DNA of 64,000 nt from positions 186,001 to 250,000 of the forward strand of contig NZ_JALHPR010000001.1 of NCBI RefSeq assembly GCF_022842375.1, given 5' to 3'. The notes under the pieces are model-generated. The model was given only the letters and a program-made list of their open reading frames with translations, was not told the origin of the DNA and made no database searches. Below, in pieces: positions 45,011 through 53,466 of the stretch; position 1 is the stretch's first letter; every line of letters begins with the position of its first letter. The DNA comes from Elioraea sp. (GTDB lineage: Bacteria > Pseudomonadota > Alphaproteobacteria > Acetobacterales > Acetobacteraceae). Position numbers and translations under genes: made by a program.

Positions 45011-46366
45011 TCAGCCGCGCGCGAAATTGCGCAGCTCGCGCTCGGCCCAGCCGAGCGCCTGGTCGACCGTCTGCCCGCCCTGGGCGATGCGCGCGATCAA
45101 CCCGGTGTTCAGGCCCTGCGTGTAGGCCTGCACCGCGATCTCCGGAGGCGCGGGCGCGAAGGCCACCGAGGTCCTGGCGTTGTGGTGCGGCTTGATCGGG
45201 TAGTTGTAGACCACGCCCGTCGGCGGCCCCTCGTTCTGCCACACCGCGAAGTCGTTCATGCTGGCGAAGGGCGGAATGTCGTAGCCGTTGCTGATCGTCG
45301 TCTGCTTATCGGCCGACTCGCGCTCGGAGAGGAACTCGATCAGCGCCTTCGACGGCCCGACATTCCGGCTGAAGTTCCAGATGCCCCAGAAATACGGCAG
45401 GTACGGCGTGAACCGCCCCTCCGGCCCCGACGGCATCGGGAAGGTCCATTGCTGGTCGTGGCCCGCCATGTTGTCGCGCCGCGCCACCGCCCAGGCCGAG
45501 GGCGGGTTGAAGATCAGCGCCGAGCGACCGCCCTGGATGGCGCGGTTGTTCGAGGCGTCATCCCATGCCCACACATCGTTCGGCAGGAAGCGCGCGAGCC
45601 TCGCCATGTACTCGACTGCCGCGCGCAGCTTCTGGTTGCCGCTGACCGTGGGGCGGCCACGCTCGTCCAGCATGTTGGCGCCGAACGAGGCGAACAGCGC
45701 GCCCACCCAGTCGACCGCATCGGAGAAGCTGCCCATGGGCAGGCCGAAGGGAACGCCTGCGGCGTGGCACTTCTCGGCGGCCGCGAGGAAGGCATCCCAG
45801 TTCCAGCCATCGGCCCCCGGCCCGGCACGGTCGGCCGCCGGCCACATCTCGCGCGGGTCGAACCCGGCATGCTGCTTCAGCAGGTCGATGCGCCCGAGGC
45901 AGGGCTTCATCTGCGTGCCGGACACGGCCGGCACGGCAACCCACTTGCCGTCGCGCTTGGCCAGGTACTCGGCGGCCTGCGTCACTGCGCCGTACTTGGC
46001 GGCGAGCCTGCCCATCACGTCGTCCATCGGGACAAGCTGGTCGGCATAGGCGGCGGGGAACCAGGTCGGGAAGGAGAGGATGTCGTGGCCCGACTTGCTC
46101 TGCGCCTGCGCAGCGATCGTGAGCTCGTTCTGCCGGCCGACCGAGGTGATGAAGTCGACCTGCACGTCGACGCGCTCGCGCTGGCCCCAGGCCGCGCAGA
46201 GCTCGCGCAGCGCGCCGTTGCCGGCGGGAACCCAGTGATCCCAGAAGCCGCATCGGATGGTGGTGCGCGGCTGGCCATGCACGGCCGGCGCTGCCAGCGC
46301 CGAGGCCGCGACGCCGCCGATCCCCGCCTTGAGCGCGGAACGGCGCGATAGTGTCGCGTTGGTCAT
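45011..46366 (-). CDS. Extracellular solute-binding protein of the sugar ABC transporter (Tat signal)
   Basis: 451 residues. The N-terminus MTNATLSRRSALKAGIGGVA has a twin-arginine motif and hydrophobic stretch ending in AAPAV, so Tat export to the periplasm is likely. The mature protein is of the family-1 sugar-binding class: FWDHWVPAGNGALRELCAAW, DILSFPTWFPAAYADQLVPM, GKWVAVPAVSGTQMKP and FWGIWNFSRNVGPSKALIEF. It leads the seven-gene operon; a GGGGAG ribosome site precedes the ATG. A perfect palindrome lies about 60 bp upstream. Confidence 0.93.
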   Translation of the reverse strand: MTNATLSRRSALKAGIGGVAASALAAPAVHGQPRTTIRCGFWDHWVPAGNGALRELCAAWGQRERVDVQVDFITSVGRQNELTIAAQAQSKSGHDILSFPTWFPAAYADQLVPMDDVMGRLAAKYGAVTQAAEYLAKRDGKWVAVPAVSGTQMKPCLGRIDLLKQHAGFDPREMWPAADRAGPGADGWNWDAFLAAAEKCHAAGVPFGLPMGSFSDAVDWVGALFASFGANMLDERGRPTVSGNQKLRAAVEYMARLARFLPNDVWAWDDASNNRAIQGGRSALIFNPPSAWAVARRDNMAGHDQQWTFPMPSGPEGRFTPYLPYFWGIWNFSRNVGPSKALIEFLSERESADKQTTISNGYDIPPFASMNDFAVWQNEGPPTGVVYNYPIKPHHNARTSVAFAPAPPEIAVQAYTQGLNTGLIARIAQGGQTVDQALGWAERELRNFARG

Positions 46367-46426
46367 CCTGTTTCTCCCCTGCTTGCGTCCCGTATCCGGG
46401 TTTCTGCCGTCGTTTCCCGTGCCTCG

Positions 46427-46494
46427 CTTGTTGCATTGCAACAAGGATTCAGCCGGGGCTGGTGGTGGACTGTAACGTTGCACTGCGAAGCAAC
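46427..46494. promoter_or_regulatory. Operator-like palindromes between divergent transporter operon and aldolase gene
   Basis: A perfect 19-bp palindrome CTTGTTGCA-T-TGCAACAAG occupies 46427-46445. A second, related site CGTTGC-N8-GCAACG lies at 46477-46496. Both share TTGC/GCAA half-sites. The layout suits a LacI- or GntR-like regulator controlling both directions; no such regulator gene is in the window. Confidence 0.55.
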
Positions 46495-46615
46495 GCAACG
46501 GGCACCATGAAACCACTGCCATGTTTCGTGCCGGCTTGGCCGTCGCGCGCCGATGCGCTCAGATGCGGCACGGCGCGGCATCCGCTGCGCGGTCAAGACA
46601 ACCGGAGGATGGGCA

Positions 46616-47407
46616 GTGCGCGCCAACAAGCTTCGTGAGATCTGGAAGGCCGGCGGAACGGTGGTGAACGGGTGGTGCGGCATCCCGTCCGGCGCGGCCG
46701 CCGAGGCGATGGTCCAGGGCGGCTGGGACAGCCTGACGGTCGATCTCCAGCACGGGCTGGTGCACTACGACACCGCACTGCCGATCCTGCAGGCAATCAG
46801 CACATCCGACATCGTGCCGCTCGCCCGCGTTCCCTGGAACGAGCCCGGCATCATCATGAAACTGCTCGACAGCGGCGCCTACGGCATCATCTGCCCGATG
46901 ATCAATGACCGTGCCGAGTGCGAGCGCTTCGTGCAGGCCTGCCGCTACCCGCCGCACGGCTACCGCAGCTTCGGCCCGACGCGCGCGAACTGGTACGCCG
47001 GCTCCGACTACGCCAAGCACGCCAACGACACGATCGTCACCTTCGCGATGATCGAGACCGCACCGGCCCTCGACAACCTCGACGCGATCATGTCGACGCC
47101 GGGGCTCGACGCGATCTATGTCGGGCCGGCTGACCTTGGCCTCGCCCTCGGCGAGGGCCCGGTCGGCGACCCGACGAGCGAGAAGACGCTCGCGACGATG
47201 CGGAAGATCTGCGAGACGGCCAAGAAGCACGGCATCGTTCCGGGCACGCACACCTCGAGCCCCGAGGGTGCGCGCCGGATGTTCGAGATGGGCTTCCAGT
47301 TCGCCACGGTGCTGGCCGACACGGCCCTGCTCGTGAACGCGGCAAAGGCGGCGGTGGCGGCGACGAAGGGCACGGCAGGCCCGGCCAAGGGCACCGGCCC
47401 CTACTGA
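46616..47407 (+). CDS. HpcH/HpaI-family aldolase
   Basis: 263 residues. Class II pyruvate-type aldolase/citrate lyase fold: LTVDLQHGLVHYD, VPWNEPGIIMKLLDSGAYGI, ICPMINDRAECERFVQACRY, RSFGPTRA, FAMIETAPALDNLDAI and YVGPADLGLALG carry the metal-binding Glu and Asp. Related enzymes cleave 4-hydroxy-2-oxo acids or 2-keto-3-deoxy sugar acids. A GGAGGA site 8 bp before the GTG at 46616 fixes the start. It is divergent from the sugar transporter operon and probably cleaves a product of the same pathway. Confidence 0.92.
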   Translation: MRANKLREIWKAGGTVVNGWCGIPSGAAAEAMVQGGWDSLTVDLQHGLVHYDTALPILQAISTSDIVPLARVPWNEPGIIMKLLDSGAYGIICPMINDRAECERFVQACRYPPHGYRSFGPTRANWYAGSDYAKHANDTIVTFAMIETAPALDNLDAIMSTPGLDAIYVGPADLGLALGEGPVGDPTSEKTLATMRKICETAKKHGIVPGTHTSSPEGARRMFEMGFQFATVLADTALLVNAAKAAVAATKGTAGPAKGTGPY

Positions 47408-47420
47408 GGCGGCGTGATCG

Positions 47421-47448
47421 CGGCCGGGCGGCGTTACCCGCCCGGCCG
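47421..47448. terminator. Bidirectional hairpin terminator between convergent genes
   Basis: CGGCCGGGCGG and CCGCCCGGCCG form a perfect 11-bp stem with a 6-nt loop (CGTTAC), followed by TTT on the plus strand. It sits between the stops of the aldolase gene and the RraA-like gene. Confidence 0.7.
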
Positions 47449-47455
47449 TTTCGCG

Positions 47456-48160
47456 TCAGTGGATCTCTTCGGCCTTCGACAGCGCCTCGCGCAGCACGTC
47501 GATGCTGAAATCGGCCTTGCGGGCGGCACCGAGGATCACCGCCTCGCGGCGCGTCAGCAGGTCGTTCACGGCCGGGATCTTCGCGGCTACGTCGTGCGGG
47601 ATCACGCAGGCGCCGTGACGGTCGGCGTGCACGAGCTCGCCGTCATGCACGGTCATGCCGTGGATGCTCACCGTCACGCCGACGGCGACGACATGCACGA
47701 AGGCGTGGCTCGGGTTCAGCATGCCGGCGATCATCGGGAAGGGCCGCGCCATCATCGAGAGGTCGCGGATCGAGCCGTTGGTGACGCAGCCCGCGACGCC
47801 GAGCCCCTTGTGCACCGTGGTCTGCACCTCGCCCCAGAAGGCGCCGGTGCCGGGCGTGCTGTCGATGTCCTGGATCACCGAGACGTTCGGGCCAGGCGTG
47901 GCGGTCGCGACATGCTCGTAATAGCGGAGGCGGAGCGCCTTGCGCTCGGCCGGGCTCATCGAGGGCGGCGCCTCGGCGCGGATCATCGCGGTGCGGGCAT
48001 AGCCGATGAAGATCGCATCGGGGCTGTCATTGGTCACGAACGGCTTCGTCGTGAAGCGGATCAGCTGGCGCGGCGAGACCAGCTCCTCGAGCGCGTTGCA
48101 GATCGTCGGCGTATCGATCTTGGCGAGTGCGGCGAGCAGCGCAGGATCGTGGGCTGTCAT
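47456..48160 (-). CDS. RraA-like / 4-hydroxy-4-methyl-2-oxoglutarate aldolase-family protein
   Basis: 234 residues. The family core is visible in KIDTPTICNALEEL, FWGEVQTTVHKGLGVAGCVT, NGSIRDLSMM and VTVSIHGMTVHDGELVHADR. The Asp after Arg (SIRD) and the downstream Asp are the usual metal-contact residues. Members act as HMG/CHA aldolases or oxaloacetate decarboxylases. The AAGGAG ribosome site favours the ATG at 48160 over 48163. It is 62 bp downstream of the class II aldolase gene on the same strand. Confidence 0.87.
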   Translation of the reverse strand: MTAHDPALLAALAKIDTPTICNALEELVSPRQLIRFTTKPFVTNDSPDAIFIGYARTAMIRAEAPPSMSPAERKALRLRYYEHVATATPGPNVSVIQDIDSTPGTGAFWGEVQTTVHKGLGVAGCVTNGSIRDLSMMARPFPMIAGMLNPSHAFVHVVAVGVTVSIHGMTVHDGELVHADRHGACVIPHDVAAKIPAVNDLLTRREAVILGAARKADFSIDVLREALSKAEEIH

Positions 48161-48222
48161 CATGTCTCCTTCCCCGGTTGAGTGGCCATGGCGGCTGGCT
48201 GGTGCACTATGCCTGCGCATCC

Positions 48223-48993
48223 TCAGTCGCGGTAGGAGGGGTCCTCGCGGTCGAGCAGGCGGCGGAGTGCCGCCCACGGGCGCCATCCCTTGTCGGAACC
48301 ACCGCTGAACTGGTCGCGCGTGCGCGCCACGACGGCGGCGGGCGGCAGCGAGAGCGGGCGGCTCATGCCGGTAGCCGCCACCTGGATGCGGCAGGCCATC
48401 TCCAGATAGTACATATAGTAGAAGGCCTCGGCGACCGTCTCGCCGACCGTCAGCAGCCCGTGGTTGCGCAGCAGAGCGCAGTTGAGCGCGCCAAGGTCAC
48501 GCACGAGCCGCCCACGCTCGTCAAGATTGTCGTCGGCCGCGATCCCTTCGTAGTCGTGCACGGCGACCCGGCCGTGGAACTCCATGCTGATCTGGTTCAG
48601 CGGCAGGATGCCATCCTCCGTCGCCGCGACCGCCATGCCGGCGAGCGTGTGGGTGTGCATCACGCAATGGGCATCGTCGCGGCCCATGTGGATCGCGGAA
48701 TGAATGACGAAGCCGGCGGGATTCACCGGCCACGCCTGCTCGCCGATCGGGTTGCCCTCGACATCGATCACGACGAGGGACGAGGCGGTGATCTCGGAGA
48801 ACAGCATGCCGTAGGGGTTGATGAGGAAGCGCGGCTCCCCGTCCCCCGGCAGGCGGGCGGAGAGATGGGTGTAGATCAGGTCGTCCATCCCGAATCTCGC
48901 GATCAGCCGGTAGGCGGCGGCAAGGTCCTCCCGGAGGTCGCGCTCCGACGGCGCATGGTTCGGCTGCGGCGGGCGCGGGGCGATCAGGGTCAT
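48223..48993 (-). CDS. Class II aldolase/adducin-family protein
   Basis: 256 residues. Zinc-binding histidines lie in THLSARLPG, VMHTHTLAG and LLRNHGLLTVGETV, and the acidic residue in NPYGMLFSEITASSLVVID. The fold is that of fuculose-phosphate-like aldolases and the decarboxylating subgroup. The C-terminal WAALRRLLDREDPSYRD is typical of the adducin-like bacterial class. It heads a two-gene minus-strand set with the RraA-like gene and faces away from the M20 hydrolase. Confidence 0.9.
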   Translation of the reverse strand: MTLIAPRPPQPNHAPSERDLREDLAAAYRLIARFGMDDLIYTHLSARLPGDGEPRFLINPYGMLFSEITASSLVVIDVEGNPIGEQAWPVNPAGFVIHSAIHMGRDDAHCVMHTHTLAGMAVAATEDGILPLNQISMEFHGRVAVHDYEGIAADDNLDERGRLVRDLGALNCALLRNHGLLTVGETVAEAFYYMYYLEMACRIQVAATGMSRPLSLPPAAVVARTRDQFSGGSDKGWRPWAALRRLLDREDPSYRD

Positions 48994-49070
48994 GGCGGCT
49001 CGGTTCCGGTGGCGTGACGGAAGGAGAGCATCGGCCTAGCCTCACCCGCATGCAACACGGGGGACCGGTG

Positions 49071-50366
49071 ATGGGGCAACGCGATGGGATCGCTGCGGCG
49101 CGGCTGGCGCTGATCGCGCATCTGCGCGCGACGGAGGGTGCGCAGGTCGCGCTGCTGCAACGGCTGCTGCGGGCGCCATCGGCAAACCCGCCCGGCGACA
49201 CGCGGCCAGCGGCGGCGGTGCTGGCGGCGTTCCTCGACGTCGAGGGGTGCCCGGCACGCATCCATGCCGCGCGGCCTGAGCTGCCCAACCTCGTCGCTGC
49301 GTTCGATGGCCGGGGTGAAGGCGAGGGCGGGCATCTCGTGTTCAACGGCCATATCGACGTGTTCCCGCCGAACGACGCCGATGGCTGGTCGGGCGAACTC
49401 CGCGAAGGGCGGCTCTACGGCCGTGGCGCGGCCGACATGAAGACCGGCACGGCGGCGAGCAGCATCGCCTTCGCCGCGCTGCACCGGTTCCGCGATGTCC
49501 TCCCCGGCCGCGTGACGCTGACGGCGGTGAGCGACGAGCAGACGGGCGGTGCGCTCGGCACGAAGTGGCTGTTCGAGACGATGGGCGAGGCGATCAGGGG
49601 CGACGTGCTGCTGAACGGCGAGCCTTCGGGCATCAACAACATCCGCTTCATGGAGAAGGGCACGCTGCGCTTCACCGTGACGGTGCGTACCCCCGGCGGG
49701 CACGGCGGCTATCCCCACCTGTCGCCGAGCGCGATCAAGATCGCAGCCGCGATTGTCCAGGCCCTCGATGCGCTGCACGGCTTCGCACCGCCACTACCCG
49801 ACGCGGTGGCCCGCGCGCTGGACGATCCTGCGACGATCGCCGCCCATGACGCGGGGCTCGGGCAGGGGGCAAGCCGGTGGGTGCGGCAGATCGCGTTCAA
49901 CGCCGGCGTGATCCGCGGCGGGCGGAAGGTGAACCAGCTGCCCGACCTGTGTGAGCTCGAATGCGATATCCGCTACCCCTGGGGCCTGACGCGCGCTGCC
50001 GTTGAGGCGAACGTGGCGCGCATCCTCGGCGGCTTCCCCGAGGCGTCATGGGTGGTGACGGAGACACACTCTTACCCGCCGTCGCTCGCCCCGCCGGACG
50101 ACCCGATGGTGCGCATCCTCGCCGATGTGGTGGAGCATGACCTCGGCGCGCCGCGCCCAGTGCCGTGCTCGAGCCTCGGCGGATCGGACAGCCGATATTG
50201 GCGCTATGCGGGCGTGCCGGCCTACCTCTATGGCCCCTCGCCGGTGAGCATGGGGCGGGCTGACGAGCACGTGACGGTGGCCGAGTTCCTGCACATCGCC
50301 AAGGCGCATGCGCTGGCGGCCTTTGACTGGCTCGCACTCAGGGGCGGAGGCAACCAAAGATTGTAG
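49071..50366 (+). CDS. M20-family metallohydrolase (ArgE/DapE-like)
   Basis: 431 residues. NGHIDVFPP (His94), GRGAADMKTG (Asp122), TAVSDEQTGG (Glu156) and VRTPGGHGGYPHLS in the lid domain define an ArgE/DapE-type amidohydrolase. Where most members have Glu-Glu, this one has Glu156-Gln157; the second Glu is normally a metal ligand. SLGGSDSRYWRYAGVPAYLYGP near the end and DEHV are as expected. The ATG at 49071 has GGGGGA upstream; ATG 49050 is possible. It may trim an N-acylated substrate in the nearby catabolic set. Confidence 0.88.
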   Translation: MGQRDGIAAARLALIAHLRATEGAQVALLQRLLRAPSANPPGDTRPAAAVLAAFLDVEGCPARIHAARPELPNLVAAFDGRGEGEGGHLVFNGHIDVFPPNDADGWSGELREGRLYGRGAADMKTGTAASSIAFAALHRFRDVLPGRVTLTAVSDEQTGGALGTKWLFETMGEAIRGDVLLNGEPSGINNIRFMEKGTLRFTVTVRTPGGHGGYPHLSPSAIKIAAAIVQALDALHGFAPPLPDAVARALDDPATIAAHDAGLGQGASRWVRQIAFNAGVIRGGRKVNQLPDLCELECDIRYPWGLTRAAVEANVARILGGFPEASWVVTETHSYPPSLAPPDDPMVRILADVVEHDLGAPRPVPCSSLGGSDSRYWRYAGVPAYLYGPSPVSMGRADEHVTVAEFLHIAKAHALAAFDWLALRGGGNQRL

Positions 50367-50521
50367 TGCTGGTCCAACGCGTCCAAAAAACAGAGAATGA
50401 TCGTTATTACGGCGATTCACGCTTGTGGTCGCGCGTGGGTTGCGGTAAACAACCGTCATTCGGGATGATTTGACGAGGTTTATCTTATTAATGACTTCAG
50501 GGGCCTGGGGAGGCCTGTCAT
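50367..50521. other. AT-richer intergenic segment after the M20 gene
   Basis: This stretch is notably lower in GC than its neighbours (TTATCTTATTAATGAC around 50480-50495). It includes a small hairpin GGTTG/CAACC near 50440. It is transcribed, if at all, as the 3' trailer of the M20 gene or of the DUF1127 gene. No ORF or known RNA is evident. Confidence 0.35.
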
Positions 50522-50557
50522 GGAGCGCGATCCAGCCGGGGGGGTGGATCGCGCTCC
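50522..50557 (-). terminator. Strong hairpin downstream of the DUF1127 gene
   Basis: GGAGCGCGATCCA and TGGATCGCGCTCC form a perfect 13-bp stem with a 10-nt G-rich loop, 42 nt past the DUF1127 stop. No T-tract follows on either strand, so termination is probable but unproven. Confidence 0.55.
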
Positions 50558-50598
50558 GGGGGCGGCTGGCAACGGGGAGCCGCCGCCCCCTTCGCGCG

Positions 50599-50847
50599 TC
50601 AGAGCATCCTGTCGCCGCGCCGCACCGGGGCCGTGTCCCACGGGGCGCGTCCGACCTCGCGGAAAACGTCCGCTTTCGACAGGCCAAGGTCGTGCAGCAT
50701 GCGCTCGTCGAGCGAGGCGAGCTCGTGTCGCGTCGTCACCGCGACCCACATCCGGCGCATGACCGTCCACAGCGAGACCGGCGCGGGCTGGGCACCGCCC
50801 GCGAATCCGGCTTGAGTGGTCCTGGTGGCGATGGTGGGGGCGGACAT
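50599..50847 (-). CDS. DUF1127 small protein
   Basis: 82 residues. After a polar N-terminus the YjiS-like core reads VTTRHELASLDERMLHDLGL followed by SKADVFREVGRAPWD, the DUF1127 pattern. In alphaproteobacteria such proteins affect RNA turnover and phosphate or carbon metabolism. It is divergent from the LysR regulator, suggesting that the regulator may control it. The start at 50847 (MSAPTIATRT) excludes an upstream non-conserved extension. Confidence 0.82.
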   Translation of the reverse strand: MSAPTIATRTTQAGFAGGAQPAPVSLWTVMRRMWVAVTTRHELASLDERMLHDLGLSKADVFREVGRAPWDTAPVRRGDRML

Positions 50848-50990
50848 GGTCCGGATTCCTCTCTGGTCTGGTTCGCGGGGGCCTGATGCCGCCGCGCCAT
50901 GCACTCTGCACACTCCCAACCCATCACAGAAATGCATTGATGTGATTTGGTCGATCATGAAACATCATCGGTGCCAGAAGGCGAACGGAA

Positions 50991-51018
50991 GGCCAACGGA
51001 GGGCCAACGGAGGGCCAG
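50991..51018 (+). repeat. Tandem 11-bp repeat in the LysR leader
   Basis: GGCCAACGGAG occurs twice in a row (50991-51001 and 51002-51012) followed by a partial third copy GGCCAG abutting the ATG. It overlaps the ribosome site, so copy-number change would alter the spacing or the translation of the regulator. Confidence 0.5.
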
Positions 51019-51939
51019 ATGAACGCACCCACCCACCTCATGAACGCACCGACCGGCCTGGACACCGACCTGCTGCGCAGCTTCGTGCTGATCGCCGAGG
51101 GGCGCAGCTTTACCCATGCCGCAACCGTCGTCGGCCGCACGCAATCGGCCGTCTCGATGCAGATGCGACGCCTCGAGGAGCTGCTCGGCAAACCGCTTTT
51201 CCGCAAGGCAGGGCGGCGGACCGAGTTGACCGAGCATGGCCAGTTCCTGCTCGCCCGCGCCCGCGGCGTGGTCGGCATGACCGACGAGATCGTCGCTGCC
51301 TTCCGCGCGCCGCGGCTGACCGGCACCGTCCGCATCGGCGCGCCTGACGACTATGCCACGCGCTATCTCCCCGACATCATGGCGCGTTTCGCCGCGACCC
51401 ACCCGGATGTCGAGATGCTGGTGGTGTGCGAGCCGTCCGAGAACCTCGCCGGACAGCTCGAGGCCGGCGACATCGACCTCTCGCTCATCTCGGTCGGCTG
51501 TGCGCCGCCGCGCGCGGAAGTGGTATGGCAGGGGCCGCTTCTCTGGGTCGGCTCTCGCGACCATCCCGACCTGCACAAGCGCGATCCGCTGCCGCTCGCG
51601 CTCGGCCACGGCGCATGCACGTGGCGGCGGAGCGCGGAGCGTGCGCTTGACGAGGCCGGGCGCCGCTACCGCGTGGCCTATCTCTCAAACAGCCAGGCTG
51701 GGCAGCATTCCGCCGTGCTCGCCGGCCTTGCCATCTCGGTCAACACGCCCTGTACGCTGCCCCCAGGCCTGCGCATCCTCGGCCCTGCGGAAGGCCTGCC
51801 GCCGCTGCCCGGCTTCTCGATCGCGCTCGCTGTCGCCCCCACTGCGCGCCAGCCGCTTGCCGATGCGCTCGCCCGCCATATCGCCGCGTCGTTCCGGGCA
51901 GAGGCAGCCGCCGAGGGGTTGGTCGCACCCGCTGCGTGA
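51019..51939 (+). CDS. LysR-family transcriptional regulator
   Basis: 306 residues. The N-terminal winged helix is clear (LLRSFVLIAEGRSFTHAATV, GRTQSAVSMQMRRLEELLG, LFRKAGRRTELTEHGQFLL). The effector domain (TGTVRIGAPDDYATRYLPDI) has the two-lobed periplasmic-binding-like fold. It is divergent from the DUF1127 gene and upstream of hemN. An alternative ATG at 51040 would remove the repeated MNAPT segment at the N-terminus. Confidence 0.92.
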   Translation: MNAPTHLMNAPTGLDTDLLRSFVLIAEGRSFTHAATVVGRTQSAVSMQMRRLEELLGKPLFRKAGRRTELTEHGQFLLARARGVVGMTDEIVAAFRAPRLTGTVRIGAPDDYATRYLPDIMARFAATHPDVEMLVVCEPSENLAGQLEAGDIDLSLISVGCAPPRAEVVWQGPLLWVGSRDHPDLHKRDPLPLALGHGACTWRRSAERALDEAGRRYRVAYLSNSQAGQHSAVLAGLAISVNTPCTLPPGLRILGPAEGLPPLPGFSIALAVAPTARQPLADALARHIAASFRAEAAAEGLVAPAA

Positions 51940-51957
51940 TTCGTTCGCATTCGCGAA

Positions 51958-51971
51958 TTGATCTGGCGCAA
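51958..51971 (+). promoter_or_regulatory. FNR/FixK-type box upstream of hemN
   Basis: TTGATCTGGCGCAA fits the alphaproteobacterial FnrL/FixK pattern TTGA-N6-GCAA/TCAA, and lies 36 bp before the hemN start. It is preceded by the palindrome ATTCGCGAAT (51949-51958). hemN genes are typical targets of these oxygen-responsive regulators. Confidence 0.65.
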
Positions 51972-52007
51972 TGCATCCGCCGCTGGCGCGGGTCGAAGCT
52001 TTTCGCC

Positions 52008-53384
52008 ATGCAAGCCACGGTTCCCTGGACTGACCTGATCGCGCGCTGGGACGGCCGCGTTCCCCGCTACACCAGCTACCCGACGGCAGTCTCGTTCCAC
52101 CCGGGGATCGATGCCGATACGGTCGGATCATGGCTCGCGCGCCTCGACCCAGGCGCTCCGGTCTCGCTCTATCTCCACGTGCCTTTCTGCAAGCGCATGT
52201 GCTGGTACTGCGGCTGCAATACCATGGTGGCCAACACCATGGCGCCGGTGGAGGCCTATGCCCGCGACCTGATCGCCGAAGCCGAGCTCCTGGCCGCTCG
52301 CCTGCCCGCCCGCATGCGCGTCACGCGCATCCACTGGGGCGGCGGCACGCCCTCCATCCTGGGGCCCACGCACTGGGGCCGTGTCGATGCCGCAATCCGC
52401 CGGCTGTTCGACCTTGCCCCCGATGCCGAGATCGCGGTCGAGCTCGATCCGCGCACGCTGACGCGGCCGATGATCGCCGCGCTGGCCGCGAGCGGGGTGA
52501 CGCGCACCTCCCTTGGCGTGCAGGATTTCAACCCGGAAGTGCAGAAGTCCGTCAACCGCGTTCAGCCACTCGCGATGGTGGCGGACGCGATCGCGCGGCT
52601 GCGCGGCGCGCGGATCGAGGCGATCAACCTCGACCTCATGTACGGCCTGCCGCACCAGGACGAGTTCTCGGTGGCGCTGACCGCTCGCGAGGCGCTGAAG
52701 TTCGCGCCTGATCGCGTGGCGCTGTTCGGCTATGCGCATGTGCCGTGGATGAAGCGCAACATGCGCATGATCGACGACGCGACGCTGCCCGACGCCGCCG
52801 CACGGCTCGCTCAGTTCCACGCAGCCTCCCGCGTGTTCGACACGGCCGGCTATGCCGCGATCGGCCTTGACCACTTTGCCAAGCCCGACGATCCGCTCAG
52901 CCGTGCGCAGGAAGCGGGAACGCTGCGCCGCAACTTCCAGGGCTACACCGATGATGCTGCCCCCGTTCTGCTCGGCCTTGGCGCCTCGGCGATCACCGCA
53001 CTGCCCGATGGCTATGCGCAGAACGAGGCGGGCATCCCTGCCTGGCGCAATGCCGTGACCGCCGGCCGCCTCGCGATCGCGCGCGGCACGGCGCTGGATG
53101 ACGAGGATCGCCTGCGTGCGGCGCTGATCGAGCGGGTGATGTGCGACCTTGCCGTCGATGTCGGGGCGGTCTGCCGCGCATGGAAGGTCCCGGCCAGCCG
53201 CTTTGCCGGCATCCTGCCGCAGGTCGATGCGATGGCCGCCGACGGGCTTGTCGTGCGCGAGGGCTGGCGCATCGCGGTGCTGCCGCGCGGCCGCGCCTTC
53301 CTGCGCACGGTCGCCGCGCTGTTCGACCATCGGCTCGACTCCCGGCAGGACTCCGGGGCCCGCCGCCACGCGCGCGCCGTGTAG
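52008..53384 (+). CDS. hemN: Oxygen-independent coproporphyrinogen III oxidase
   Basis: 458 residues; radical-SAM enzyme making protoporphyrinogen IX under low oxygen in heme synthesis. The cluster motif gives Cys61, Cys65 and Cys68 with an additional Cys70 (FCKRMCWYCGC). Other hallmarks are RYTSYPTAVSFHPG at the N-terminus, HWGGGTPSIL, SLGVQDFNPEVQKSVNR, INLDLMYGLPHQ and ALFGYAHVPWMKRNMR. These match true HemN, not the heme chaperone HemW. The ATG at 52008 precedes the conserved tryptophan segment. An FNR-type box lies upstream. Confidence 0.95.
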   Translation: MQATVPWTDLIARWDGRVPRYTSYPTAVSFHPGIDADTVGSWLARLDPGAPVSLYLHVPFCKRMCWYCGCNTMVANTMAPVEAYARDLIAEAELLAARLPARMRVTRIHWGGGTPSILGPTHWGRVDAAIRRLFDLAPDAEIAVELDPRTLTRPMIAALAASGVTRTSLGVQDFNPEVQKSVNRVQPLAMVADAIARLRGARIEAINLDLMYGLPHQDEFSVALTAREALKFAPDRVALFGYAHVPWMKRNMRMIDDATLPDAAARLAQFHAASRVFDTAGYAAIGLDHFAKPDDPLSRAQEAGTLRRNFQGYTDDAAPVLLGLGASAITALPDGYAQNEAGIPAWRNAVTAGRLAIARGTALDDEDRLRAALIERVMCDLAVDVGAVCRAWKVPASRFAGILPQVDAMAADGLVVREGWRIAVLPRGRAFLRTVAALFDHRLDSRQDSGARRHARAV

Positions 53385-53466
53385 CTGTCCTGGTCTGGAC
53401 CGCGGGCGCGGGGTGTAGCAGCCTGCGTCCCGAGCGCGGGATACACGGACCGGGGACAATCACACC

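Noticed and set aside
50930..50960. FNR-like half-site TTGATGTGATTTGG between DUF1127 and LysR
   Set aside because: Only the left half matches TTGAT; the right half does not resemble ATCAA.
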